The position numbers were made by a program, and so were the translations under genes. Shown piece by piece: positions 17,445 to 24,581 of a stretch of DNA of 64,000 nt. The first letter of the stretch is position 1. Each line of letters begins with the position of its first letter. This DNA is from CAXBBB01 sp963841855. Its GTDB lineage: Bacteria > Bacteroidota > Rhodothermia > Rhodothermales > BA12. Under the pieces are notes generated by a model. That model searched no databases and was not told the origin of the DNA. It was given only the letters and a program-made list of their open reading frames with translations. The stretch covers positions 372,001 to 436,000 of the forward strand of contig CAWJEJ010000003.1 of NCBI GenBank assembly GCA_963841855.1, given 5' to 3'.

Positions 17445-17500
17445 GGAAGCGATCGCTTCCTCGGTTATCGCTCCGAGCCTATGTCCGTTGTTTACTTTCG
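17445..17500 (+). promoter_or_regulatory. 16-bp perfect palindrome followed by a TACTTTCG box
   Basis: GGAAGCGATCGCTTCC at 17445-17460 is a perfect palindrome in the gap between two divergent genes. CTCGG/CCGAG form a second small dyad just after it. TACTTTCG at 17493-17500 resembles a -7 box for the lipoprotein gene starting at 17595. A regulator-binding site is plausible but not shown. Confidence 0.35.
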
Positions 17501-17594
17501 TCCTTATGGCAAAAGCGCGCACTCCGCCGCTCGTCCGCCCGTCTGCACACCACCGTCCACGCCCCTCTACACCACCACCATCGCCGCCACCGCC

Positions 17595-18335
17595 ATGCGC
17601 TCTCCGCTACTGCTGCTCGTCGCTCTGCTCATGCTTCCCGCCTGCACGCCCAGCCCCGTCTACCGCCTCTCCGCGAGCGACGCCGATGTGAGCTACTGGG
17701 ATGCAGGCCGCGCCTACCTCTTCGCCCAGTCCGACAGCATCGCCGTCGAGGTGTCGTACGAGATGACGACGCCCGAGGGACACGTGTTCGACGTCGGATT
17801 CTCCAATCGAGGCGACGGCTCTGTCGTGATCGACCCGGCCGAGATCGTGGCGCAGATGCTCGACCGCTCGTCACACGCGATGGGCGATGAGGTGGCGGCG
17901 TTCGATCCGGAGCGCGTCATGCTGGATCTGGATCTGGAGTCGAGTCGGCGCGAGGCGTCGAATCGTACGTCGCGTTTGGTCGAAGGCATCAGCGCGGGCG
18001 TCTCGCTGGCCGCGGCGACGGTCGAGGTGTCGGCGGCCGACGAGCCGGGCGAGGCGTCGGATGCCGTGGCGCGCTACGCCATCGACGAGACGGCGCGCGT
18101 CGGCCGCGTCATCCTCGAAGAGCGCGATCACGAACTGGACCAGGAGGCCATCGCGCACGACCGCAACTGGTGGGCCGACGCCGCGCTCCGCCGCTCGACG
18201 CTCCAACCCGGACAGGCCGTGCGCGGCTGGGTCCTCGTCCCGGTCAATGTGCAGGCGGGCTGGGTCGAGCTTCTGGTACCGATCGGCGGACAGATGGCGC
18301 GCTTCCGCTTCGAGCAGACGAGGCACAAACCGTAG
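17595..18335 (+). CDS. hypothetical lipoprotein
   Basis: A 246-residue protein starting at the ATG at 17595, which gives the lipoprotein signal MRSPLLLLVALLMLPAC; an upstream in-frame ATG at 17421 would hide it. After the lipidated Cys the chain is acidic. It has a beta-rich first part (SDSIAVEVSYEMTTPEGHVFDVGFSNRG), a long helical centre with many Glu and Arg, and a C-terminal strand-rich part (GQAVRGWVLVPVNVQAGWVELLVPIGG) reminiscent of an exposed beta-sandwich. I do not recognise the family. The next gene is on the same strand after 76 bases. Confidence 0.75.
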   Translation: MRSPLLLLVALLMLPACTPSPVYRLSASDADVSYWDAGRAYLFAQSDSIAVEVSYEMTTPEGHVFDVGFSNRGDGSVVIDPAEIVAQMLDRSSHAMGDEVAAFDPERVMLDLDLESSRREASNRTSRLVEGISAGVSLAAATVEVSAADEPGEASDAVARYAIDETARVGRVILEERDHELDQEAIAHDRNWWADAALRRSTLQPGQAVRGWVLVPVNVQAGWVELLVPIGGQMARFRFEQTRHKP

Positions 18336-18411
18336 AGATAGAGCGTGATGGGACCGTCGCTGTCTGAGTCGTCTGCAACTCGGACCGCGCCGACACTCAA
18401 CCTCTCGCCTT

Positions 18412-19743
18412 ATGAAGCGCGCGTTTCGACTCCTTTGCCTCATCGCGCTGAGCGTTGCGGCTTTCGCGACTCCGGCCCTGAGTCAGCGGGCGGCTTCGAT
18501 CGACGCGCTGATGGCCGACTCGCTGGCCCGGCTGGGCGGTGACGCCGTCGTGATCGTCGCGCGGTGGGACGGCCGCATCGTGCACCAAGCGGGATACGGC
18601 GCGTTTAGCCCGGATACGCCTGTCATACTGGCTTCGGCGACCAAGTGGCTGTCGGGCGCGGTCATCGCCTCGCTGGTTAGCGATGGCACGCTGGCGCTGG
18701 ATGACACGCTGGCGCAGTTTTTTCCCGACCTCGAAGGGGCCAAGCGGTCGATCAGCGTCCGGCAGTTGTTCGCGCACACGTCGGGGCTTCCGGGCCAGTC
18801 AGCGTGCCTTTCGAGTGCTACGACGACGCTTCAGTCGTGCGCCGCTCAGACGCTCGCAGCCGACCTGAGGGCCGCACCCGGAGCAGCGTTCGCCTACGGC
18901 GGCGCGTCGATGCAGGTGGGTGGTCGCGTGGCCGAAATCGCGAGCGGGCAGTCGTGGGCCGACCTGTTCGCCGAGCGCATCGCCGCGCCGTTGGGCCTGA
19001 CGCAGACGACGTACGGCGACACTCGAAATCCGCGCATCGCGGGCGGGGCGGAAGCGTCGGCGCGCGACTACGTCACGTTTTTGCAGATGATCGCCGCGCG
19101 CGGTATGCATAACGGTCGGCAGGTGTTGGCCGCTTCGGCTGTCGACGCGATGCTGGCCGATCAGACTGGCGACGCCCAGGTGGGCTATTCGCCGTACGGA
19201 CCGTTCGCACCGCGTTTTGACGCCCTGCCGCCTGTCGACTCGATCCGCTATGGGGTCGGCGTGTGGCGCGAGCAGCTGCGTGCGGGGGGCGAGCTTGGCG
19301 TGTCGAGCAGTCCAGGCGCGTTCGGCGCCTCGCCGTGGATCGACTTCGACGCCCAAGTCGTCGGCATTCTGCTGGTCCGCAACCGGCTCTCCAACGCGAT
19401 GGGCCCGTACCTCGATCTGCAACGGCTGGCCCGCGAACTAGCCGCTCCGCCTACGCTCAACGCTCCGACGGCGACGGCGACGGGCTTGACGATCGACGCC
19501 CCCCGTCCGCATCCGGTGCGTTCGGCGGTGACGCTGCGCTATCACGTACCTCCAAGCTTGGGGCCGACCGTCGTGACGCTGTTCGATGCGCAGGGGCGAC
19601 GCGTGGCGACCTTGGACCGGCAGCGGCGAGCGGGCGATCACGCGGTTCGGTTCGACGCGTCCAGCCTGGCTCCGGGCGCGTATCGCATCGTCGTCCGAAG
19701 CCGCGGCGAGCGCGTCGGTCGGTGGATTGTCGTCGCCCACTAG
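18412..19743 (+). CDS. class C beta-lactamase-like serine hydrolase with secretion-type C-terminal domain
   Basis: A 443-residue secreted enzyme. A signal peptide (MKRAFRLLCLIALSVAAFATPALSQ) leads into a penicillin-binding/class C beta-lactamase fold. SATK at 75-78 gives the nucleophile Ser75 and general base Lys78. The second motif, normally YxN, reads YGGAS, so the usual Asn is missing. From about residue 365 the protein carries a separate domain (DAPRPHPVRSAVTLRYHVP ... LFDAQGRRVATL ... APGAYRIVV) typical of type IX secretion sorting tails, which direct proteins across the outer membrane. The substrate could be a peptide or ester. It may be transcribed with the preceding lipoprotein. Confidence 0.88.
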   Translation: MKRAFRLLCLIALSVAAFATPALSQRAASIDALMADSLARLGGDAVVIVARWDGRIVHQAGYGAFSPDTPVILASATKWLSGAVIASLVSDGTLALDDTLAQFFPDLEGAKRSISVRQLFAHTSGLPGQSACLSSATTTLQSCAAQTLAADLRAAPGAAFAYGGASMQVGGRVAEIASGQSWADLFAERIAAPLGLTQTTYGDTRNPRIAGGAEASARDYVTFLQMIAARGMHNGRQVLAASAVDAMLADQTGDAQVGYSPYGPFAPRFDALPPVDSIRYGVGVWREQLRAGGELGVSSSPGAFGASPWIDFDAQVVGILLVRNRLSNAMGPYLDLQRLARELAAPPTLNAPTATATGLTIDAPRPHPVRSAVTLRYHVPPSLGPTVVTLFDAQGRRVATLDRQRRAGDHAVRFDASSLAPGAYRIVVRSRGERVGRWIVVAH

Positions 19744-19780
19744 GAGCGGACGCGTTACGCCTGCCCGTTTCCGACTCGGC

Positions 19781-19788
19781 TATCTTGA
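19781..19788 (+). promoter_or_regulatory. TATCTTGA box upstream of the D-amino-acid lyase gene
   Basis: TATCTTGA lies 24 bases before the ATG at 19813, in the 69-base gap after the serine hydrolase. It is a weak relative of TAnnTTTG. Confidence 0.25.
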
Positions 19789-19812
19789 CGGCTCCTCATC
19801 CGACCCCTTTGC

Positions 19813-20976
19813 ATGTCCATCGACGACCTGCCCACGCCCGCGCTCCTGATCGACCAGGACCGGCTCTCGCTCAACCTCGACCGCATGCAGGCGCGCAGCC
19901 GGACGCACGCCGTCAAGCTGCGCCCGCACGTCAAGACGCATAAGAGCGTCCGGCTGGCGCGCGAGCAGATCGACCGAGGCGCCCAGGGTATTACGGTCGC
20001 CAAACCGTCCGAAGCCGAGATTTTTGTCGACGCCGGGTTCGACGACGTGCGCGTGGCCTATCCGGTCGTCGGCAAAGCGCGACTGGCTACGCTGGTTGCG
20101 CTGAGCGGTCGGGCCGCGATCTCGTTCTGCGTCGACACGCTGGCGGGCGCTCAGGCGGCATCGGAGGCATTTGCGGGCCACAACCGCGTCGCCGACGTGC
20201 TGATCGAGATCGACACCGGTCATGGGCGGACGGGACGGGCGTGGAACGAGGGCGGATTGGTCCGCTTCGCCCAACAGGTCGCCCAGATGCCGGGTTTGAA
20301 ACTGGTCGGTTTGCTGACGCACGAGGGGCAGAGCTATGCGGGCGCGCCCGACGGAGCCGATCCGAGGCAGCATCTCAAAGACACGATGGAGACCGCGCGC
20401 GACCGTCTGCTGGCGGCGGCCGAGCGGCTGGGCAGCGCCGGACTGGCCGACCCCGACACGTTCGAGTTGTCGATGGGCAGCACGCCGACGATGAAGTTCT
20501 TCCAGAACCACACCGAGGGCGGGTTTCGCATCACCGAGATCCGTCCCGGCAACTACCCGTTCGGCGACGCGCAGCAGGTGGCGCTGGGAGCGTCGACGCT
20601 GCACGACTGCGCGCTGACCGTCCTGGCGACCGTCGTCAGCAAACGGCGCGTCGGGGGGCGCGAGCGGCTGTTCTTGGACGCCGGAAAAAAGGTGCTCACG
20701 TCCGATCTGGGCTGGGGCGTCGAGGGATACGGCGTGCCGCTCTACAACGCCCGGGCGATGCGAATTCTGCCGCACCTGTCGATCTACAAATTGAGCGAGG
20801 AGCACGCGTGGTGCGACGTGCCCGGCGCGGCAACCGTCGAAGTCGGCGACCGCGTCCGCATCGTGCCCAACCACGCCTGCGTCGTCGTGGCGCAGCGCGA
20901 CCGGATGTTTCTGGTCGATGCAGACGACGAGATCGTCGAGACCATCACCGTCGACGCGCGCGATGGTGTCCTCTAG
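19813..20976 (+). CDS. PLP-dependent D-threonine aldolase / D-serine dehydratase family protein
   Basis: A 387-residue fold-type III PLP enzyme. The N-terminal alanine-racemase-like barrel carries RPHVKTHK near residues 38-44, whose first Lys binds PLP, plus EIDTGHGRTG. The C-terminal domain ends with PNHACVVV, where His and Cys would bind the catalytic metal in this family. It would cleave D-threonine-type 3-hydroxy amino acids to glycine and aldehyde, or deaminate D-serine. Sequence alone does not separate the two. The next gene starts inside its last 14 bases, so both are translated together. Confidence 0.9.
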   Translation: MSIDDLPTPALLIDQDRLSLNLDRMQARSRTHAVKLRPHVKTHKSVRLAREQIDRGAQGITVAKPSEAEIFVDAGFDDVRVAYPVVGKARLATLVALSGRAAISFCVDTLAGAQAASEAFAGHNRVADVLIEIDTGHGRTGRAWNEGGLVRFAQQVAQMPGLKLVGLLTHEGQSYAGAPDGADPRQHLKDTMETARDRLLAAAERLGSAGLADPDTFELSMGSTPTMKFFQNHTEGGFRITEIRPGNYPFGDAQQVALGASTLHDCALTVLATVVSKRRVGGRERLFLDAGKKVLTSDLGWGVEGYGVPLYNARAMRILPHLSIYKLSEEHAWCDVPGAATVEVGDRVRIVPNHACVVVAQRDRMFLVDADDEIVETITVDARDGVL

Positions 20977-21925
20977 CCTCACGCGTCCATCCGGCGATCA
21001 CGCGTGGCGCCCCTGGCAGGGCGGTGCGTGGCAAGAAGAGCCGATTCGGTTCGAGACGTCCGGCCTGCCCGAAGCGGGCATCTTCGAGGAGACGCGCACT
21101 GTTGGCGGCGTCGCAACACGCGTCCGGTTCAGCCCGGGCAGCGGTCCGACGCTGGTGCTGCTGCCGGGCTCGATGCTCGATTCGTCGCTGCTGACGTGGA
21201 AGCGGACGCTCGAAGGGCTACCCGCCCGCATCCGCTGCCTCGTCCCCGATCTGCCCGGCTACGGACGGAGCGCGTTTCCGCTCGGCTCGGACTGCTCGAC
21301 CGCCTACTACGCCCGTTGGCTCGCCGATCTGGCCGATGCCTACCAGCTGGACCGCTTCGCGCTGGGCGGCTCGTCGATGAGCGCCGCCGTCGCCCTGACC
21401 TATGCGCTCGACCGGCCCGAGCGTCTGACGCACCTGGTCCTGGCCGGAGCCTACGGCATGGCGCCGCGGCTTCCGCTGCATCCGCTCGTTTGGGCGCTTG
21501 CCCGGGTGCCGAACGTCGGCGCTCTGACGAGAACCCTGCTGACGCGCGCGCCGCTCGCCCTGCGGCTGGGTTTGCACGCGTCCATGGTTTCGCTCGACGT
21601 GCCCGACGACGTAGTCGAGGACGCCGCCGTCGGTCTGGCGATGCCGCGCGCACTGGATGCCTTCGCCCGGTGGCTGCGCCTGGAAATGCATTCCGATGGC
21701 ATCACCAGCTACCTGGCGCCGCGCCTGCCCGAACTCGCCATCCCGACGCTCGTCGTCCACGGCACGCGCGATCCGCTGATTCCCTCGCTAGCCGCCGAGC
21801 GGGGCGCCGCGCTGATTCCCGAGGGACAGTTTCTGCTCGTCGACGACGCGGGTCATCTGTCGCCCCGCGAGCGTCCCGACCTGGTCAGCAGCGCCCTGCA
21901 CTCGTTTCTGGGGTACGATGCGTGA
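20963..21925 (+). CDS. alpha/beta hydrolase
   Basis: A 320-residue alpha/beta-hydrolase fold protein starting at the ATG at 20963, which overlaps the stop of the previous gene. The oxyanion strand is TLVLLPGSMLDSS. The nucleophile elbow is GGSSMS with Ser near 138. The acid is the Asp in VHGTRDPLIP and the base the His in VDDAGHLSP. A helical cap lies between strands 6 and 7. No signal peptide, so cytoplasmic. Such enzymes are esterases, lipases or C-C hydrolases; the substrate is unknown. Confidence 0.88.
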   Translation: MVSSSLTRPSGDHAWRPWQGGAWQEEPIRFETSGLPEAGIFEETRTVGGVATRVRFSPGSGPTLVLLPGSMLDSSLLTWKRTLEGLPARIRCLVPDLPGYGRSAFPLGSDCSTAYYARWLADLADAYQLDRFALGGSSMSAAVALTYALDRPERLTHLVLAGAYGMAPRLPLHPLVWALARVPNVGALTRTLLTRAPLALRLGLHASMVSLDVPDDVVEDAAVGLAMPRALDAFARWLRLEMHSDGITSYLAPRLPELAIPTLVVHGTRDPLIPSLAAERGAALIPEGQFLLVDDAGHLSPRERPDLVSSALHSFLGYDA

Positions 21926-21944
21926 CGAGCGCCAGAGCCAAGAG

Positions 21945-21975
21945 CTGAGACAAGTTGCGGACTGAGACAAGTTGC
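21945..21975. repeat. 14-bp tandem direct repeat upstream of the thioesterase gene
   Basis: CTGAGACAAGTTGC occurs at 21945-21958 and again at 21962-21975 (period 17) in the 95-base gap before the ATG at 22021. It could be a tandem operator or a recent micro-duplication. Confidence 0.6.
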
Positions 21976-22020
21976 CCGCCAGCGAGTTGAGAGAACGCGT
22001 TTTCCCCCATCTGAACTGCC

Positions 22021-22446
22021 ATGTCCAACGTTGTCCACTACACGATCCCTGTCCACACCTTCCAGGTCGACTTTGGAGGCGTCGTGTCGAACACGATCTA
22101 CGTGCAGTGGATGGAAATCGGTCGCACCGAACTGCTCGCCGCCATTGGGCTGCCCATCGAGCAGGCGTGGGAGCAGGGCATCGTCCCGGTCCTCGTTCAC
22201 ACTACAATCGACTACAAGCGCCCCTTTCGGCTGGCCGAGACCGTCCATGCTCGGGCCTGGATCAGCGAACTGCGCAACACGTCGGCCGTGATGCAGCACC
22301 GGTTTCTCAGCGCCGATGGCGAGTTGTGCGCGACGGGCCATCAGGTCGGCCTGTTCGTCGACCGCCACACGATGAAGCCGCACCGCCTCGACTCGGATCA
22401 GCGGGCGCTGTTCGAACAGGTACTGGCCGCCGAAGACGCCGCCTAA
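22021..22446 (+). CDS. acyl-CoA thioesterase, 4-hydroxybenzoyl-CoA thioesterase (hot-dog) family
   Basis: A 141-residue single hot-dog domain. The family start is VHTFQVDFGGVVSNTIYVQWME, where the catalytic Asp of the 4HBT/YbgC group lies in VDFGG, followed by RTELL and IDYKRPFRLAETV. It would hydrolyse short- or branched-chain acyl-CoA thioesters in the cytoplasm. Normal length. Upstream it has a tandem direct repeat that may be an operator. Confidence 0.9.
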   Translation: MSNVVHYTIPVHTFQVDFGGVVSNTIYVQWMEIGRTELLAAIGLPIEQAWEQGIVPVLVHTTIDYKRPFRLAETVHARAWISELRNTSAVMQHRFLSADGELCATGHQVGLFVDRHTMKPHRLDSDQRALFEQVLAAEDAA

Positions 22447-22674
22447 CCGGCCTCACTGATTGGTCGGGCGCGCAGTTGATCCAAGCGTCTGCGCCCGCCG
22501 TGGAATTCGGCGCGGCCGACCAACTCCACCGCGTATCGGCTGCCCATGCGGGCGCACGCAACCAGACGATGTGGGTGACGGGGACGAGGCGCGAGCGGAC
22601 GTTGTTCGGCGGCATGCCGATCGAAAGCGAAACCGTCCTCGTCGACCTCTCCAGGGCTCAGCGAGTGTGAGCGT

Positions 22675-23064
22675 TCAGCCGACGGGTGTTGCGAGTTCCA
22701 CGATCACGCCGTCCGCATCGCGCACGTAGGCGACGGTTTGCCCCCACGGCTTCTCAGATGGCTTGGACAGGACGACGGCACCGGCGACGACGGCGCGGTC
22801 GAACGCGGCGGCTACGTCATCGGTGACGAGGCAAATCTCCATCGCAGGAGGCGGTGCATCGGGCGTGGTGCGGCGGTAGCCTGCGGGGAAGTTCGTCTCG
22901 CCCAGTTCGTCCGACGCGAACGCCAGCGCCGTCGCCCCGGTGTCGAGTTCGGCGTAGTCGCCCGACGGGTGGACGAAGCGGCTCGACAGGCCAAATGCGC
23001 GCTCGTAGAACGCGACCGAAGCCGCCACGTCGGGCACGTAGAGAATGGTGTATCCGAACGTCAC
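22675..23064 (-). CDS. VOC (glyoxalase/bleomycin-resistance) family protein
   Basis: A 129-residue protein of two betaalphabetabetabeta modules: FGYTILYVPDVAASVAFYERAFGL starts the first, and AMEICLVTDDVAAAFDRAVVAGA starts the second, ending YVRDADGVIVELATP with the usual late Glu. Metal-binding residues of the fold are partly present. Possible roles are glyoxalase-like, dioxygenase-like or drug-binding. Its ATG overlaps the stop of the upstream SDR gene (ATGA), so the pair is an operon. Confidence 0.88.
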   Translation of the reverse strand: MTFGYTILYVPDVAASVAFYERAFGLSSRFVHPSGDYAELDTGATALAFASDELGETNFPAGYRRTTPDAPPPAMEICLVTDDVAAAFDRAVVAGAVVLSKPSEKPWGQTVAYVRDADGVIVELATPVG

Positions 23065-23858
23065 GAGGGCGAGGCGGCTGATCCGGCCAATAGCCCGCCG
23101 TCCAGGTTGAGTTCCGATCCGGTCATGTACGCCGCCTCGTCCGACGCGAGCAGGACGGCGATGGCGGCGACTTCGGCGGGTGTTCCGAAGCGGCGCAGCG
23201 GAGTATCAGCGACGAGGGCCTGCATTCGCGCTTCGCGGTCAGGCCCGTCGCCCAGCATCGGCTCCCAGATGGGCGTGACGATGGCGGCCGGGTGGATGCT
23301 GTTGCACCGGATCGCCAGCCCCTGTCCGGCGCAGTAGAGCGCGACGGTTTTGGTATGGTTACGCACGGCGGCTTTGCTGGACGCGTAGGCCGCAGCCGCC
23401 GGAATGCCGACCAACCCCGAGCGCGACGACACGTTGATGATCGACCCCACACCTGCCGGTCGCATCGCGCGGATGGCATGTTTGCAGCCCAGAAAGACGC
23501 CGTCGAGATTGGTACGGTGGACGGCGCGCCACGCGTCCAGCGTCGCGTGTTCGGGATCGTGCGCGATGGGGCTGTCCTCGAAGCCCGTGATGCCCGCATT
23601 GTTGACGACGACATTGAGCCGCCCCCATCGCTCCGCCACATCGACCATTGCCGCTTCCCAATCGGATTCCTCGCGCACGTCGAGCCGTCGATACACGGCA
23701 GACGCCCCGAGCCGATCCGCGACTTTCGACCCCAGATCGTCGCGCACGTCAGTCAGCATCACGCGCGCTCCTTCCGACACGAAAGCGGCTGCAATCGCCT
23801 CGCCGATACCCCGAGCGGCGCCGGTGACGAGGGCCGTTTTTCTTTGAAGTCGCGACAC
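23061..23858 (-). CDS. short-chain dehydrogenase/reductase (SDR)
   Basis: A 265-residue classical SDR. The NAD(P)-binding motif is TGAARGIG at 12-19, NNAG is in the middle, the catalytic Ser is in INVSSRSG and YASSK supplies Tyr and Lys. It would oxidise or reduce an alcohol/ketone with NAD(P). The Asp at the end of beta2 (LTDVRDD) favours NAD. It is translationally coupled to the VOC gene, which suggests a shared small-molecule pathway that cannot be named from sequence. Confidence 0.92.
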   Translation of the reverse strand: MSRLQRKTALVTGAARGIGEAIAAAFVSEGARVMLTDVRDDLGSKVADRLGASAVYRRLDVREESDWEAAMVDVAERWGRLNVVVNNAGITGFEDSPIAHDPEHATLDAWRAVHRTNLDGVFLGCKHAIRAMRPAGVGSIINVSSRSGLVGIPAAAAYASSKAAVRNHTKTVALYCAGQGLAIRCNSIHPAAIVTPIWEPMLGDGPDREARMQALVADTPLRRFGTPAEVAAIAVLLASDEAAYMTGSELNLDGGLLAGSAASPS

Positions 23859-23869
23859 TATCCCGGAGG

Positions 23870-24490
23870 CTAAACGATCAGGCCGTGAAACAACGCGTCC
23901 ACGTCGAGCGGCGGCAGGTCGGGCAGGAGCTGCGGCACGAGCGGCTGCTCGGTCGACGCGGAGAAGCGGCTGACGTGGGTGTACTCGCCATCGACGGGAT
24001 CACGGGCGACTTCGACGTAGCGCTTTTTGGTGCTCACCACCCACACCTCGGGGATACCGGCGGCGGCGTACCGCGAGCGCTTGACGCCCCGGTCGAACGC
24101 CAGCGTGGTATCCGACACCTCGACGAGGAGCAGCACGTCGTCGGCTCGCGCAACGCGGCCTCGCGACAGAGCGTCCGGCACCAGCAGCGCCAGGTCAGGC
24201 TCCGGCTCCGAGCGGTCGTCCAGGCGGACCGGGTTCTGAACCGATAGCACAGCCAGCGGTGGCGTCGCTTGGAAGCACGCTTTTCCGAGCTGATACGTCA
24301 GCTGGTTGGTGACGACGAAGTGGGCGTCTCCGATGGGTGACATGGGCAGCAGGTGTCCGTCGAGCAGTTCGACGCGTTCGTCGGGGCGGAAGATGCCCGC
24401 CTCGCCCATCGCATGGTATTCATCGACGGTGATCGGCCGCAGCAGGTGCAGGGCGACGGGAGGCAGCGGGGCGAGGTCGAACGGTGGCAT
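23870..24490 (-). CDS. Uma2-family (DUF820) putative restriction-endonuclease-fold protein
   Basis: A 206-residue Uma2 protein from the ATG at 24490. Family blocks: PITVDEYHAMGEAGIFRPDERVELLDGHLLPM, EPEPDLALLV with the Asp of the PD-(D/E)xK-like core, LLLVEVSDTTLAFDRGVK, and RYAAAGIPEVWVV. The fold is nuclease-like. These proteins are very numerous in cyanobacteria and Bacteroidota relatives, mostly uncharacterised, and often linked to mobile DNA. It lies 11 bases after the SDR start in the same direction. The frame is open to 24652, but that extension overlaps thrA and is unlikely. Confidence 0.9.
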   Translation of the reverse strand: MPPFDLAPLPPVALHLLRPITVDEYHAMGEAGIFRPDERVELLDGHLLPMSPIGDAHFVVTNQLTYQLGKACFQATPPLAVLSVQNPVRLDDRSEPEPDLALLVPDALSRGRVARADDVLLLVEVSDTTLAFDRGVKRSRYAAAGIPEVWVVSTKKRYVEVARDPVDGEYTHVSRFSASTEQPLVPQLLPDLPPLDVDALFHGLIV

Positions 24491-24581
24491 AGCAAGAGGC
24501 GATTGCGACGCGATACGTCCGGGCGCGCGACGCGGGTCCAGTAACGTAGGGGCGGATCCGCGACCCGCCCTCTCCCAGAGA

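Noticed and set aside
22447..22674. Protein-like stretch (WSGAQLIQASAPAVEFGAADQ...) after the thioesterase gene
   Set aside because: Open in one frame but without a start codon or recognised family; it may be a gene remnant, but I cannot support it. Nothing else is seen in this gap.
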